From contig NZ_JNZY01000004.1 in NCBI RefSeq assembly GCF_000717655.1, forward strand, positions 124,001-188,000: a DNA stretch of 64,000 nucleotides. Reading direction: 5' to 3'. Below, in pieces: positions 32,890 to 43,490 of the stretch. A program made the position numbers and the translations under genes. The notes below the pieces were generated by a model that had not been told where the DNA came from, did not search any database, and saw nothing but the letters and a program-made list of their open reading frames with translations. Positions within the stretch are counted from its first letter, which is position 1; each line of letters begins with the position of its first letter. This stretch comes from Streptomyces katrae. GTDB lineage: Bacteria > Actinomycetota > Actinomycetes > Streptomycetales > Streptomycetaceae.

Positions 32890-34199
32890 TGGGTGCCCCC
32901 CTCGGGGAGGTCCGCGGCCTTGGGATCCGAGGCCTTGGGATCCGCGACCGCGGAACCGGCCGCCCCGGCCGCTTCGGCCCCGTCGGCTTCGAGGTCCGCC
33001 GCCCTGCGCTCCGCGGCCTCGGCCCCGGCGGCCTCGGCCTCGGCCGCCCTGCGCTCCGCCGTGGCCGGGGAGTTGATCAGGCCCCACTGCGCGTAGCGCT
33101 CGTACCGCTCGACGCGCCGGCGCGTGGCGCGGCGGAAGCGGCGCGCGACGAGCCGGGCCAGGTCGGCGGCTCCGACCATGCCGGCGTCGGGGCCGAGCTG
33201 GGCCTTGGCGATCCGGGCCTCGGGCCGGTAGCCGCGGCCGGTGAGGTGGCGCCGGAAGGCGTCCCGGGCGGGGCCGATCAGCAGGTCGTCGGCGGCGCTG
33301 ACGCCGCCGCCGATGACGAAGCAGGAGGGGTCGAGGGCGGCGGCGAGGTTGGCGATGCCGACGCCGAGCCACTGGCCGATGTCCTCGAGGAGCTCGACGC
33401 ACATGGCATCGCCCTCGCGGGCCAGCTCGGTGATGAGCGGCCCGGTGATCTCCGAGACGTTGCCGCCGACCCTGGCGATGATCTCGTGCGCGACCGGGGA
33501 GTCGGCGGCGGCCAGCTCGCGGGCCTCGCGCACGAGGGCGTTGCCGGAGCTGTACTGCTCCCAGCAGCCGCGGTTGCCGCACGGGCAGCGGTGGCCGCCG
33601 GGCACCACCTGCATGTGGCCGAACTCGCCGGCGACCCCGAAGCGGCCGCGCTTGACCTGGCCGCCCTCGAGGATCGCGCCGCCGATGCCGGTGCCGAGGG
33701 TGATCATGACGAGGTGGTCCTCGCCGCGCCCGGCCCCGAAGCGCCACTCGGCCCAGGCGGCGGTGTTGGCATCGTTGTCCACCATGACCGGGACGGCGAG
33801 CCGGGACTGCAGCGCATCGCGCAGCGGCTCGTCGCGCCAGGCCAGGTGGGGTGCGAACAGCACCCGGGAGCGGTCGGCGTCGACCCAGCCGGCCGCGCCG
33901 ATGCCCACGGCGTGGACGTCGTGCCGGTCGGACAGGTCGAGCACCAGCTCGACGATGGTGTCCTCGACGACCTTGGGGCTCTTGGACTTGTCGGGGGTCT
34001 CGGTGCGGATCTTCTCGAGGATGATCCCGTCGGCGTCGACGACGCCGGCCATCACCTTGGTGCCGCCGATGTCGATGCCGACGGTCGGGACGCGCGGGGC
34101 GGTCAGGTGCGACCGGCGCTCACGGGTCCCGATGGTCCGCAGGACGGTGCCTCGCGCGGACCCCCGGTGGGTGAGCGTGAAGTCCCGGTACGTGCTCAT
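32886..34199 (-). CDS. ROK-family sugar kinase with extended low-complexity C-terminus
   Basis: 437 aa. ATP motif VGIDIGGTKVMAG near 40, DNDANTAAWAE, GTGIGGAI, and the ROK zinc motif CPCGNRGCWEQYSSG. No N-terminal helix-turn-helix, so an enzyme rather than a NagC-type repressor. After about residue 350 comes an 80-residue tail rich in Ala, Glu and Arg with repeated AERRAAEAE and SDPKA-like units, absent in ordinary glucokinases (about 320 aa). Last enzyme of a CUT2 sugar operon and probably phosphorylates the imported sugar. Confidence 0.85.
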   Translation of the reverse strand: MSTYRDFTLTHRGSARGTVLRTIGTRERRSHLTAPRVPTVGIDIGGTKVMAGVVDADGIILEKIRTETPDKSKSPKVVEDTIVELVLDLSDRHDVHAVGIGAAGWVDADRSRVLFAPHLAWRDEPLRDALQSRLAVPVMVDNDANTAAWAEWRFGAGRGEDHLVMITLGTGIGGAILEGGQVKRGRFGVAGEFGHMQVVPGGHRCPCGNRGCWEQYSSGNALVREARELAAADSPVAHEIIARVGGNVSEITGPLITELAREGDAMCVELLEDIGQWLGVGIANLAAALDPSCFVIGGGVSAADDLLIGPARDAFRRHLTGRGYRPEARIAKAQLGPDAGMVGAADLARLVARRFRRATRRRVERYERYAQWGLINSPATAERRAAEAEAAGAEAAERRAADLEADGAEAAGAAGSAVADPKASDPKAADLPEGGTQ

Positions 34200-34215
34200 C
34201 GAGTCGTGTCGTCCC

Positions 34216-35090
<875 letters not shown>

Positions 35091-35091
<1 letters not shown>

Positions 35092-36122
35092 CACTTCGCC
35101 TCCGCCCGCTTGCGGACCCATGCGTTGAGCAGTGTGGCCAGCAGGAGCATCGCGCCGAGGAAGAACTTGAACCAGTCGGGGTTCCACTGGGCGTACACGA
35201 TGCCGTTGCTGGTCATGCCGAAGATGAAGGCGCCGACGGCCGAGCCGATGGCCGAGCCGTAGCCGCCGGTCATCAGGCAGCCTCCGATGACGGCCGCGAT
35301 GATGTACAGGAACTCGTTGCCCACGCCCTCGCCCGACTGGACCACGTCGAACGAGAAGAGGATGTGCTGCCCGGAGATCCAGGCGCACAGGGCGACGCCC
35401 ATGTAGAGGCCGATCCGGGTCTTGACGACCGGGACGCCGGTCGCGCGGGCCGCGTCCGCCCCGCCGCCGACCGCGAAGATCCAGTTTCCTGCGCGGGTGC
35501 GCAGCAGGATCCAGGTGGCGACGGCGACCAGGGCCAGCCACCACAGGATGGTGACTTTCAGCGTGACCGAGCCGATGTTCCACTGCGAGGCGAAGAGCGC
35601 GCGGGCGGAGGAGAAGCCCTCCATGTCGGCGATGGTCTTGGTCGAGACGGAGCCGCTGATCAGCTTGGTGAAGCCGAGGTTCAGGCCCGTCAGCATCAGG
35701 AAGGTGCCGAGCGTGATGATGAAGCTCGGCAGCTTGGTGCGGGTCAGCATGAACCCGTTGAAGAAGCCGATGGCCAGGGTGACCAGCAGGGACACCCCGA
35801 CGCCCACCCACACGTTGGCGGTCATCTGGTAGCTGAACATCGAGCTGACCAGCGCCGAGGTGGTGACCATGACGCCGGCGGAGAGGTCGAACTCGCCGCC
35901 GATCATCAGGAGGGCCACCGGGCAGGCCATGATCCCGATGGTGGAGGCCGAGTACAGGACCGTGCTCAGGCTGGAGGCCTGCAGGAAGCTGGGCGCGGCG
36001 AAGGAGAAGAAGACGAAGACGGCGGCCGCGCCGACGACCGAGCCCAGCTCGGGGCGGCCGAGCAGCTTGCGGACCAGGGAGGTGGGGGCGAGCCGCTCGT
36101 CGACGGCCGTTGCCGTGCTCAT
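35091..36122 (-). CDS. Sugar ABC transporter permease (RbsC-like)
   Basis: 343 aa, eight to ten helices. The GGEFDLSAG motif and the [15 protein letters not shown] C-terminal block (here [12 protein letters not shown]) are characteristic of CUT2 permeases for ribose, xylose, inositol and similar. ATG overlaps the binding-protein stop (ATGA). Confidence 0.88.
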
Positions 36123-37129
36123 CGGCTGCCCCGCTTGATGAACTCCTCCAGCTTGCCGGCCTCGTCGGCCGTCACGATCTGCGGTCCGGTGAGGACGGGG
36201 CGGCCGCCGCCGAGCACGTTCGCGTTGTAGCGGTACAGCCAGAGCAGGTCGATGGCCTCGTAGCCCTGGAGGTAGGGCTGCTGGTCGACGGCGAAGCCGA
36301 GGGCGCCGGACTTGAGGTCGCGGGCGACGGACGCGTTGAGGTCGAAGGTGTCGACCTCGGCCTTGCTGCCCGCCGCGTCCTTCGCCTTGACCGCCGTCGG
36401 GGCGAAGGGGGCGCCGAGGGTGACGATCGCGTCGACGGACGGGTCGGCCTGGAGCTTCGCCTGGACGGCCGCCTGGACGGAGGGCATGTTGGTGCCCTCG
36501 ACGTACAGGTTCTCCATGACCCCGCCGAAGGTCTTCTTCGCCCCGGCGCAGCGCTGCTCGTGGCCGACGTTGCCCTGCTCGTGCAGGACGCAGACGGCCT
36601 TCTTCCTGCCGCGCTCGGTCAGCTCGGTGCCGACCGACTCGCCGGCGATCGTCTCGTCCTGGCCGATGTGGGTCAGGGCCCCGTACTCGGCGGACTGCTC
36701 GGATCCGGAGTTGACCGTGATCACCGGGATGCCGGCCTTGACGGCCTTGGCGATGACGTCCTTGAGCGCCTCGGGCTTGGCCAGGCTCACCACGATCCCG
36801 TCGACCTTCTGGTCGATGGCGTTCTGCACGAACTGGGCCTGCTGCTGTGCCTGGTCGTCGTGGGCGTAGACGAAGTTGATGTTGTCCTTCGCCGCGGCTT
36901 CCTTGGCGCCCTTCTGGACGATGTCCCAGAAGGTGTCGCCGTCGCCCGCGTGGGTGACCATCGCGAAGGTCCAGCGCGGGGTGGACACGGCGGGCCGGCC
37001 CGCCTGGGCGGCCTTCGCCCGCTCCTCGGCACGCTTGCCGCCCGTACTGCTGCAGCCCACGAGGGAGGCTCCCAGTACCGTCGCGAGCACGGCGCCCACG
37101 ACGCGTACCCCTGTCCGAACCCTAGCCAC
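36119..37129 (-). CDS. Sugar-binding lipoprotein (periplasmic-binding protein type 1, CUT2)
   Basis: 336 aa; GTG at 37129 with GAGGGAAGGG upstream. Lipoprotein signal ends SLVGC (C26). The body is the ribose/galactose-binding fold: [57 protein letters not shown] and [13 protein letters not shown]. First gene of an SBP-permease-ATPase-ROK-membrane protein operon. The divergent Gfo/Idh dehydrogenase suggests an inositol or rare sugar ligand. Confidence 0.88.
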   Translation of the reverse strand: MARVRTGVRVVGAVLATVLGASLVGCSSTGGKRAEERAKAAQAGRPAVSTPRWTFAMVTHAGDGDTFWDIVQKGAKEAAAKDNINFVYAHDDQAQQQAQFVQNAIDQKVDGIVVSLAKPEALKDVIAKAVKAGIPVITVNSGSEQSAEYGALTHIGQDETIAGESVGTELTERGRKKAVCVLHEQGNVGHEQRCAGAKKTFGGVMENLYVEGTNMPSVQAAVQAKLQADPSVDAIVTLGAPFAPTAVKAKDAAGSKAEVDTFDLNASVARDLKSGALGFAVDQQPYLQGYEAIDLLWLYRYNANVLGGGRPVLTGPQIVTADEAGKLEEFIKRGSR

Positions 37130-37304
37130 GTCTGCGTGCCCTTCCCTCGTGCTGTGTCTGCCGCCGCCTTCTGGGGGCAGCTGCCGTCAAAGCGGTCATT
37201 ACGGTTCCAGCCGCTCAGTATCCGCCACAGTGGACCATGTGCGGTCATCGGGGCCTTCGAGGCGATCTGGGCCAACTTTGCCATCGCCGGCCCCTCCGGG
37301 CGGA

Positions 37305-37339
37305 TTGACAGCCACCCCTGACGGGGTCAGGTTGAGTGC
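37305..37339 (+). promoter_or_regulatory. Leaderless promoter with internal palindrome for the Gfo/Idh gene
   Basis: TTGACA at 37305-37310, 17-bp spacer, CAGGTT at 37328-37333, and the ATG at 37340 at the expected transcription start. There is no ribosome site. The spacer contains the perfect inverted repeat CCTGAC-ggg-GTCAGG (37317-37331), well placed for a repressor. Confidence 0.6.
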
Positions 37340-38344
37340 ATGCGCATCGGGGTGATCGGAACGGGCCGGATCGGCTCCTTCCACGCGGCGGCACTGGCCC
37401 GCCACCCGGACGCCGGCTCGCTGCTGCTCGCCGACGCCGATCCCGCGCGGGCGGCGCGCGTCGCCGACCGGCTGGGGGCGACCGCCGCGCCCTCCGTGGA
37501 GCAGGTCTTCAAGTGGGGTGTGGACGCCGTGGTCGTGGCCTGCTCCACCGACGGGCACGCGGAGCTGGTCCTGCGGGCGATCCGCGGCGGACTCCCCGTG
37601 TTCTGCGAGAAGCCCCTGGCCACCGGCCTCGCCCGGACGCTGGCCGTGCTGCGCGAGGTGACCGCCGCGGACGGGGTGCTCCAGCTGGGCTTCATGCGCC
37701 GCTTCGACGCGGGCTGCCGCACCGCGCGCGAGCTGGTGCGCTCCGGCGCCCTGGGCCGGCTGCACACCGTACGGACGATGACCGCCGATCCGGCGCCGCC
37801 GCCCGCCGCGTACCTGGCGACGTCCGGAGGCCTGTACCGGGACTGCCTGGTGCACGACTTCGACATGGTCCGCTGGGTGACCGGGCACGAGGTGGCGGAG
37901 GTCTACGCGACCGGCTCCGACGCAGGTCCGGCGATGTTCCGCGAGGTCGGCGACGTGGACACCGCCGTCGCCGTCCTCACCCTGGACGACGGGACCCTGG
38001 CCACCTGTACGGGCACCCGGTGCAACGGCGCCGGGTACGACGTGCGGATGGAGCTGGCCGGGGAACTCGACCAGGTCTCCTCGGGGCTGGACGACCGTAC
38101 GCCGATCGCCTCGACCGAACCGCAGGGCCCGCCTCCGGCGAGCAAGCCGTGGACGGGGTTCCTGGAGCGGTTCGGCCCCGCGTACGAGGCGGAGCTGGCG
38201 GCGTTCGTCCGGCTGGTGCGCGGCGAGGGCCCCAACCCGTGCGACGGCCGGGAGGCTCTCGCCGCGCTGCGGATCGCGGAGGCCTGCGAGCTGTCGCGCC
38301 GGGAGCGCCGCCCGGTCCGGATGACGGAGCTCCCGGACCTGTAG
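37340..38344 (+). CDS. Gfo/Idh/MocA-family dehydrogenase (inositol 2-dehydrogenase-like)
   Basis: 334 aa. N-terminal Rossmann fold with [10 protein letters not shown], catalytic lysine in CEKPLA (about residue 93), then the C-terminal alpha/beta sheet domain with [18 protein letters not shown], which carries the conserved D and H of IolG-type enzymes. Oxidises a hydroxyl of inositol or a sugar with NAD(P). Divergent from the CUT2 importer, which probably supplies its substrate. Confidence 0.87.
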   Translation: MRIGVIGTGRIGSFHAAALARHPDAGSLLLADADPARAARVADRLGATAAPSVEQVFKWGVDAVVVACSTDGHAELVLRAIRGGLPVFCEKPLATGLARTLAVLREVTAADGVLQLGFMRRFDAGCRTARELVRSGALGRLHTVRTMTADPAPPPAAYLATSGGLYRDCLVHDFDMVRWVTGHEVAEVYATGSDAGPAMFREVGDVDTAVAVLTLDDGTLATCTGTRCNGAGYDVRMELAGELDQVSSGLDDRTPIASTEPQGPPPASKPWTGFLERFGPAYEAELAAFVRLVRGEGPNPCDGREALAALRIAEACELSRRERRPVRMTELPDL

Positions 38345-38389
38345 GCCCCCCGGGGAGGGGTGCGGTGGGGAATCGGCCACGGACGGCGG

Positions 38390-39583
38390 CTACCAGCGCA
38401 CCGGCAGCCGGGTCACGCCCCGGATCAGACTGCCCCCGATGTACGTCGGCGCCTCCCCGGCCGGGTCCTCTTCGAGGTCCGGGAAGCGCTCCAGCAGGCC
38501 GCGGATCGCGATGCGGCCCTCCATCCGGGCGAGCGGGGCGCCGATGCAGAAGTGCAGTCCGTGCCCGAAGGCGAGGTGCCCCTGCGGGGCGCGGCGGACG
38601 TCGAACGTATCGGGGGCCTCGTACCGCACGGGGTCGCGGTCCGCGCCGGCCAGCGAGACGAGGACGGTGGCCCCGGCCGGGACGGCTGTGCCGCCTATCT
38701 CCATGTCCTCGCGGGCGTAGCGGTAGGTGGTGTTCTGCACCGGGCCGTCGTAGCGGAGCATCTCCTCGATCGCGCCGTCGAGGAGGCCGTCGTAGTCGGC
38801 GCGCAGGGCGGCCAGCTGGTCCGGGTGGGCCAGCAGGGCGCGCGTGCCGTTGGAGATGAGGTTGACGGTGGTCTCGTGGCCGGCGATGAGCAGCAGGAAG
38901 GCCATGCCGATCAGCTCGTCGGGCGACAGCGCGTCGCCGTCCTCGTCCCGGGTCCGGATGAGCGCGCTGAGCAGGTCCTCGCCGGGGTCCTTGGCCTTGG
39001 CCTCGACGAGCTCCGCGAGGTAGTCGCCGAGTTTCTGGTGCGCGGTGGTGCTCGGGCTGGCGGAGGTGGGCGCGAGGACCTCCTTGGACCAGTAGCTGAA
39101 GCGCTCGCGGTCCAGGTCGGGGACGCCGAGGAGTTCACCGATGACGGTCATGGGCAGCGGGAAGGCCAAGGCCTTGATCAGGTCGGCGGTGCGCTGCGGG
39201 CGGTCCGCCATCGCGTCGAGCAGCTCGTCGGTGATCTGCTGGACGCGGGGGCGCATGGCCTGCACGCGGCGGGCGGTGAACTCGCGGGCGACCAGGCGGC
39301 GCAGCCGGGTGTGGTGCGGCGGGTCGGCCTCCAGCATGTTGCTGTTGGCGGGGGTGGTCGCGACACCCGGCAGGACTGCGCTGTTGATCCAGTTCTTCGA
39401 CAGACCCGGGTGGTTGAGGGCGTGGCGGGCCTCTTCGTAGCCGACGACCAGGAAGGTGGGCGCGTACTCGGGGGCCGTGACCTCGACTTGGTGCACCGGT
39501 CCCGCCGCGCGCAGCCGGGCGTAGAAGGAGTAGGGGTCCGCGTGGAAGTCTGCGTCGCTCACGCTGATGTCCGGTTGTGGCAT
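38390..39583 (-). CDS. Cytochrome P450 (CYP107-like)
   Basis: 397 aa. Heme ligand C346 in [15 protein letters not shown], ExxR in [12 protein letters not shown]-helix AGHETTVN, and the [17 protein letters not shown]-helix block. These features fit the CYP107/105 group that tailors polyketides or detoxifies xenobiotics. ATG at 39583 directly abuts a perfect 22-bp palindrome and has no ribosome site, so the transcript may be leaderless and tightly repressible. No redox partner nearby. Confidence 0.9.
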   Translation of the reverse strand: MPQPDISVSDADFHADPYSFYARLRAAGPVHQVEVTAPEYAPTFLVVGYEEARHALNHPGLSKNWINSAVLPGVATTPANSNMLEADPPHHTRLRRLVAREFTARRVQAMRPRVQQITDELLDAMADRPQRTADLIKALAFPLPMTVIGELLGVPDLDRERFSYWSKEVLAPTSASPSTTAHQKLGDYLAELVEAKAKDPGEDLLSALIRTRDEDGDALSPDELIGMAFLLLIAGHETTVNLISNGTRALLAHPDQLAALRADYDGLLDGAIEEMLRYDGPVQNTTYRYAREDMEIGGTAVPAGATVLVSLAGADRDPVRYEAPDTFDVRRAPQGHLAFGHGLHFCIGAPLARMEGRIAIRGLLERFPDLEEDPAGEAPTYIGGSLIRGVTRLPVRW

Positions 39584-39605
39584 GCAGTCACATTAATGTG
39601 ACTGC
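39584..39605. promoter_or_regulatory. Perfect 22-bp palindrome abutting the P450 start codon
   Basis: The arm GCAGTCACATT is followed by its exact complement, without spacer. On the minus strand TAATGT inside the palindrome lies six bases before the ATG, the position of a -10 for a leaderless mRNA. The length and symmetry suit a TetR or MarR dimer. No regulator gene is adjacent. Confidence 0.65.
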
Positions 39606-39645
39606 TCAGTACGGGACGCGGCGTTTTCCGGTCATGCGTGCCGGA

Positions 39646-40563
39646 TCATCCGGCCACGGCGCGGCGGCCCCAGGCGGTGCCGCCGAGGACGAGGGCGGCG
39701 CCTGCGAGGCCGGCCGGGCCGAGGTGTTCGCCGCCGATGGCGATGCCGGCCGCGGCCGCCCACAGGGGTTCGGTGCCCAGGAGCAGGCTGACCCGGGAGG
39801 GCGAGGAGCGGCGTACGGCCCACATCTGCACGAAGAAGGCGAAGAGCGTGCAGAAGACGGAGAGGAAGGCGAGCCCCGCCCACTCGGCGGCCCCGAATCC
39901 GGCGGCGGCCGCCCAGGGGCCGTCCCCGGTGCCGGGCACGGCGGCCAGTACGGCGAAGACGAGGACGGCGCCGCCGAACTGAACGGTGGTCAGCGACAGC
40001 GAGTCGGCGTCCTGGACCGCCTTGATCCGCGCCATCAGCAGGACGTGCAGGGTCCGGGCGAGCGCCGCGCCGAGGATGAGCAGGTCGCCGAGGCCGGGGG
40101 CGGTGAACCCGGCGCCCTGGGTGAGCAGGACGACCCCGGCGACGGAGGCCGCGGCGCCCGCGAGGAAGGCGCCCGACGGGGCCTCGCGCCGTACGGCGGC
40201 CTCGGCGAGCGGGGTGAAGATCATGGTCAGGCTGATGATCAGCCCGGCGTTGGTGGCGGAGGTGTGGACGACGCCGTAGGTCTCCAGCAGGAAGATCCCG
40301 CCGAGTACGAGCCCCAGCAGGCCCGCGCCGCGCAGCTGCCCGGCGGTGAGCGCCCGCAGCCGCTGCCACCCGGCGACGGCGAGCACGGGCAGCACGACCG
40401 CGAAGCGCAGGACGAGGACGGCGATCACGGTGTGGGCCGTGGTGATGCCCTTGGCGGCGAGATAGCTGCCGCCCCAGACGACGGCGACGGCCAGGACGGG
40501 CAGATCGGCGAGCCAGGCCCGGCGGGGGGCGGCAGTGCGTGCAAGGAGGGCGGACGAGCTCAC
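39646..40563 (-). CDS. EamA-family transporter
   Basis: 305 aa from the GTG at 40563 with GGAG nine bases upstream. Ten hydrophobic helices in two EamA repeats; VVWGGSYLAAKG at the first repeat and LLLGTEPLWAAAAG in the second are typical of RhaT/YdcZ-like metabolite exporters. Lies 62 bases upstream of the P450 gene on the same strand but separated by its palindromic operator. Substrate unknown. Confidence 0.82.
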   Translation of the reverse strand: MSSSALLARTAAPRRAWLADLPVLAVAVVWGGSYLAAKGITTAHTVIAVLVLRFAVVLPVLAVAGWQRLRALTAGQLRGAGLLGLVLGGIFLLETYGVVHTSATNAGLIISLTMIFTPLAEAAVRREAPSGAFLAGAAASVAGVVLLTQGAGFTAPGLGDLLILGAALARTLHVLLMARIKAVQDADSLSLTTVQFGGAVLVFAVLAAVPGTGDGPWAAAAGFGAAEWAGLAFLSVFCTLFAFFVQMWAVRRSSPSRVSLLLGTEPLWAAAAGIAIGGEHLGPAGLAGAALVLGGTAWGRRAVAG

Positions 40564-40709
40564 CAGGGACTCTCCATCGGCGTGAAGCGGGTGGAGACTT
40601 CGGCGGCTCCCTCGGGCGCGGCTCACCGTACCCGAGCCGATCATGGCGGTCGAGCGGTTTCACGGGGCTTCACCGGGCCCCGGCCGGGCCGCGGCCGGCG
40701 TGGGCGGGA

Positions 40710-41330
40710 TCAGTCGAAGGCGGCGAAGGTGGCCCGCCCCGTCGGGCGGTACGTGAGGATGGCGGCGCCGTTCGGCGTCGTGCGCGAGGCGGTCAATTCG
40801 TAGGCCGTCGGCAGCCCGCCCGTCGGGAACAGCCGCCGCCCGGCGCCCAGGAATACGGGGTACACCTCCAGGTTCAGCTCGTCCACGAGGTCCCGCACCA
40901 GCAGCCACTGGGCCAACTGCCCGCTTCCGTGGACCTGGAGCTCCCGGTGCCCCTCCAGCCCGTCCTTGATCCGCACGATCTCGCTCTGGAGCTGCTCCCC
41001 GTCGATGACGGTGGTCCCCGCCCAGGCCGGCTCCTTGAGCGTGGTCGAGGCCACGTACTTGGGCAGGCCGTTCAGCCGGCTCGCGATCGGGTCGGTGGGG
41101 TCGGTCCTCTTCGGCCAGTAGTCGGCGAAGATCTCGTACGTCCGGCGCCCGAGCAGGAAGGCTCCTGCCCGGTCGAACAGCTCGGTGGTGAACGCGCCCA
41201 CGCCCTCGTCGTAGAACGGGGTCAGCCAGCCGCCGTACTGGAACCCGCCGCCGGGGTCCTCCTCGGGCCCGCCGGGTGCCTGCATCACTCCGTCGAGGGT
41301 CACGAAGGTGGTGAGGGTCAGCTTGCCCAT
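40710..41330 (-). CDS. Dihydrofolate reductase-family (RibD C-terminal-like) protein
   Basis: 206 aa from the ATG at 41330 (AAGGAG upstream). RibD_C/DHFR fold: MGKLTLTTFVTLDGVMQAPGG, FLLGRRTYEIFADYW, LQVHGSGQLAQWLLVRDLVDEL and YPVFLGAGRRLFP. Widespread stand-alone reductases of unknown substrate, probably NADPH-dependent. Divergent from the SDR at 41524. Confidence 0.85.
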   Translation of the reverse strand: MGKLTLTTFVTLDGVMQAPGGPEEDPGGGFQYGGWLTPFYDEGVGAFTTELFDRAGAFLLGRRTYEIFADYWPKRTDPTDPIASRLNGLPKYVASTTLKEPAWAGTTVIDGEQLQSEIVRIKDGLEGHRELQVHGSGQLAQWLLVRDLVDELNLEVYPVFLGAGRRLFPTGGLPTAYELTASRTTPNGAAILTYRPTGRATFAAFD

Positions 41331-41523
41331 GGCTCTGCGCTCCTTGCGTCCGGTGTCTTCTGTGCGGGTTCCCCTGCACGGGTTCAGACTCCCGCCAGCC
41401 CCGGAACTCATCGGGGCGGCGCGCGCGAACGCGAGGTCCGATTCCCGCCAGCGCCCGCCTCCCTCCCCCTATTTCATTGAACCCGCAACGACTTGTCGGA
41501 CAGTGAGACCGAGGGAGTAGACC

Positions 41524-42264
41524 ATGGGCACCAACGACGCTGTGGTGGCACTGGTGACCGGCGGCAGCCGCGGCATCGGGGCGGCCACCGCCCTGCGCCT
41601 GGCGGAGGACGGCACCGACGTCGCGCTGACCTACGTCAGCGGCGCGGAGGCCGCGGCCGAGGTCGTGGGCAGGATCGAGGCGCTCGGCCGCCGCGCCCTG
41701 GCGGTCCGGGCCGACGTGGGCGACCCGGCGCAGGCGGTCGCCGCGGTGGAGGAGACCGTAAGGGGTCTCGGGCGGATCGACGCACTCGTCAACAACGCCG
41801 GCATCGGCGTACTCGGGCCGCTGGACGCCCTGACCCTGGCCGATGTGGACCGGGTACTGGCGGTCAACGTGCGCGGCGTGTTCCTGACCACCCAGGCCGC
41901 GGCCGCACGCATGGGCTCCGGCGGCCGGATCGTCACCATCGGCAGCTGCATGGCCGCCCGGGTCCCCGGCCCGGGCGGCACCCTGTACGCGATGAGCAAG
42001 GCCGCGCTGACCGGCCTGAACAGGGCGCTGGCGCGGGAGCTCGGCGGGCGCGGCATCACCGCGAACCTCGTGCATCCGGGCCCGGTGGACACCGACATGA
42101 ACCCGGCGGACGGCCCCCACGCCGCCGCGCAGAGCGCACTGACGGCCCTCGGCCGCTTCGGCACCGCGCAGGAGGTGGCGGGTCTGGTGTCCTTCCTCGC
42201 GGGCCCGGACGCCGCCTATGTGACCGGCGCCGAGTTCGCGGTGGACGGCGGCCACGCGGCGTAA
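41524..42264 (+). CDS. Short-chain dehydrogenase/reductase (FabG-like)
   Basis: 246 aa. Cofactor motif TGGSRGIGAA (about 12-21), NNAG at about 91, catalytic Ser-Tyr-Lys with YAMSK, and C-terminal VTGAEFAVDGG. ATG at 41524 with GAGGGAG upstream. The arginine after the glycine motif suggests NADPH. Substrate unknown. Ends before a pair of strong hairpins separating it from allantoicase. Confidence 0.87.
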   Translation: MGTNDAVVALVTGGSRGIGAATALRLAEDGTDVALTYVSGAEAAAEVVGRIEALGRRALAVRADVGDPAQAVAAVEETVRGLGRIDALVNNAGIGVLGPLDALTLADVDRVLAVNVRGVFLTTQAAAARMGSGGRIVTIGSCMAARVPGPGGTLYAMSKAALTGLNRALARELGGRGITANLVHPGPVDTDMNPADGPHAAAQSALTALGRFGTAQEVAGLVSFLAGPDAAYVTGAEFAVDGGHAA

Positions 42265-42279
42265 GCCCTCGGGGATGCG

Positions 42280-42317
42280 CCGTCGGGGCGCACCGCGGCC
42301 GCGGTGCGCCCCGACGG
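42280..42317. terminator. 38-bp perfect palindrome, bidirectional terminator
   Basis: The arm 42280-42298 (starting CCGTCGGGGCGC) is exactly complementary to 42299-42317. It begins 16 bases after the SDR stop. A second, independent hairpin (GCCCCGGGGG at 42327-42336 and complement at 42343-42352) follows, just before the convergent allantoicase stop. Confidence 0.8.
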
Positions 42318-42326
42318 GCCGTGCGG

Positions 42327-42352
42327 GCCCCGGGGGTGTCGGCCCCCGGGGC
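42327..42352 (-). terminator. Terminator hairpin of the allantoicase operon
   Basis: Perfect 10-bp arms with a six-base loop, 17 bases past the allantoicase stop codon on the minus strand. Confidence 0.7.
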
Positions 42353-42368
42353 AGTCAAGGGGACGGCG

Positions 42369-43487
42369 TCAGCCGCGCAGCTCCTGGTGGCGGGCGGTCA
42401 GCGCGGCCGCGCCGGCCTCCGTCAGCGAGCCGTACAGGCGCAGGCGGGAGAAGCCGCCGTCCGGGAAGATGTCGATCCGGACGTGGGTGCCGACCGCCGG
42501 GGTGTCCAGCACGAAGCGGTGGTTGGTGTCGGGCTGCAGGCGGGTGCGCGGCAGGAACTCCGTCCACTCGCCCTCCTCGCCGGACTTGACGGACAGCGAG
42601 GCCCAGCCGGCCGAGTTGCCCTTGAGGTAGGCGGTGTCGATCTCGACGGCGCGGATCTCGGAGTCGGCCACCAGCCGGTAGCGGATCCAGTCGTTGCCGT
42701 TGTCGCGGCGCCGCGCGGTCTCCCAGCCGTCGTCCATCTTGCGGGAGCGGCCCGGGTTGATGGTGTTGGTCGGCGGGGAGTAGAAGCGGTTGGAGGCGTC
42801 CTGCACGGAGCCGCCGTTCTCGAGGGCCACGACGTCGAAGGTGCCCAGGGTGGCCAGCCACGCCGGGTCCGGTACCACCTCGCCGTACACGCGCAGACGG
42901 GCGATGCCGCCGTCGGGGTGCTGGTTGACGCGCAGGTGCGTGAAGCGCTGCTCGGCGGTGACCTCGAAGCCGTTGGCCGCGTGGCCGCCGACCGGGGTGC
43001 GCGCGACCAGGGTCGTCCACTTGACGTCGTCGCCGAGGAGCTCCTCCGGGGTCGGCGCGAGGGCGCCTTCCCAGTTGGCGCCCTCGATGGAGACGGCCTG
43101 CGGCATGTTGCCGCGGAAGTGGGCGGTGTCGACGACGATGCCGCGGATCACGCCGGGGGCGCCGAGACGGACCAGCGCGTAGTCGTGGTCCTCGGGCGTC
43201 GGCCAGGGCTGGGTGGCGCAGACGCCCCGGCGGCGGCGGGTCTCCCAGCCGTCCATGATCTTGCCCTTGTGGCCGAAGTGCTCCGGGTCGAAGTGCGCGG
43301 CCTCGGCGATCAGCAGGTTCTCGCGCTGCGCGAAGAACTCGTCGTTGGCGAAGGTGACACCGGCGCCCAGCTCACGGGCGGCGAGGTTCGCGTACTGGGT
43401 GAACGGGAAGTCCGCGGTGCGGTAGTCCGCGTACGGGTCGCCGCCTCCGTACGGGTTCGCGTTACCGGTGAAGGATTCAATCGCCAC
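42369..43487 (-). CDS. alc: Allantoicase
   Basis: 372 aa with two tandem allantoicase beta-sandwich repeats, each marked by GWETxRRR (GWETRRRRG near residue 81 and GWETARRRDNGND near 235). Hydrolyses allantoate to ureidoglycolate and urea. GTG start at 43487; the preceding allB stop is four bases away. Operon allB-alc, probably repressed by AllR. Confidence 0.93.
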   Translation of the reverse strand: MAIESFTGNANPYGGGDPYADYRTADFPFTQYANLAARELGAGVTFANDEFFAQRENLLIAEAAHFDPEHFGHKGKIMDGWETRRRRGVCATQPWPTPEDHDYALVRLGAPGVIRGIVVDTAHFRGNMPQAVSIEGANWEGALAPTPEELLGDDVKWTTLVARTPVGGHAANGFEVTAEQRFTHLRVNQHPDGGIARLRVYGEVVPDPAWLATLGTFDVVALENGGSVQDASNRFYSPPTNTINPGRSRKMDDGWETARRRDNGNDWIRYRLVADSEIRAVEIDTAYLKGNSAGWASLSVKSGEEGEWTEFLPRTRLQPDTNHRFVLDTPAVGTHVRIDIFPDGGFSRLRLYGSLTEAGAAALTARHQELRG

Positions 43488-43490
43488 TGG

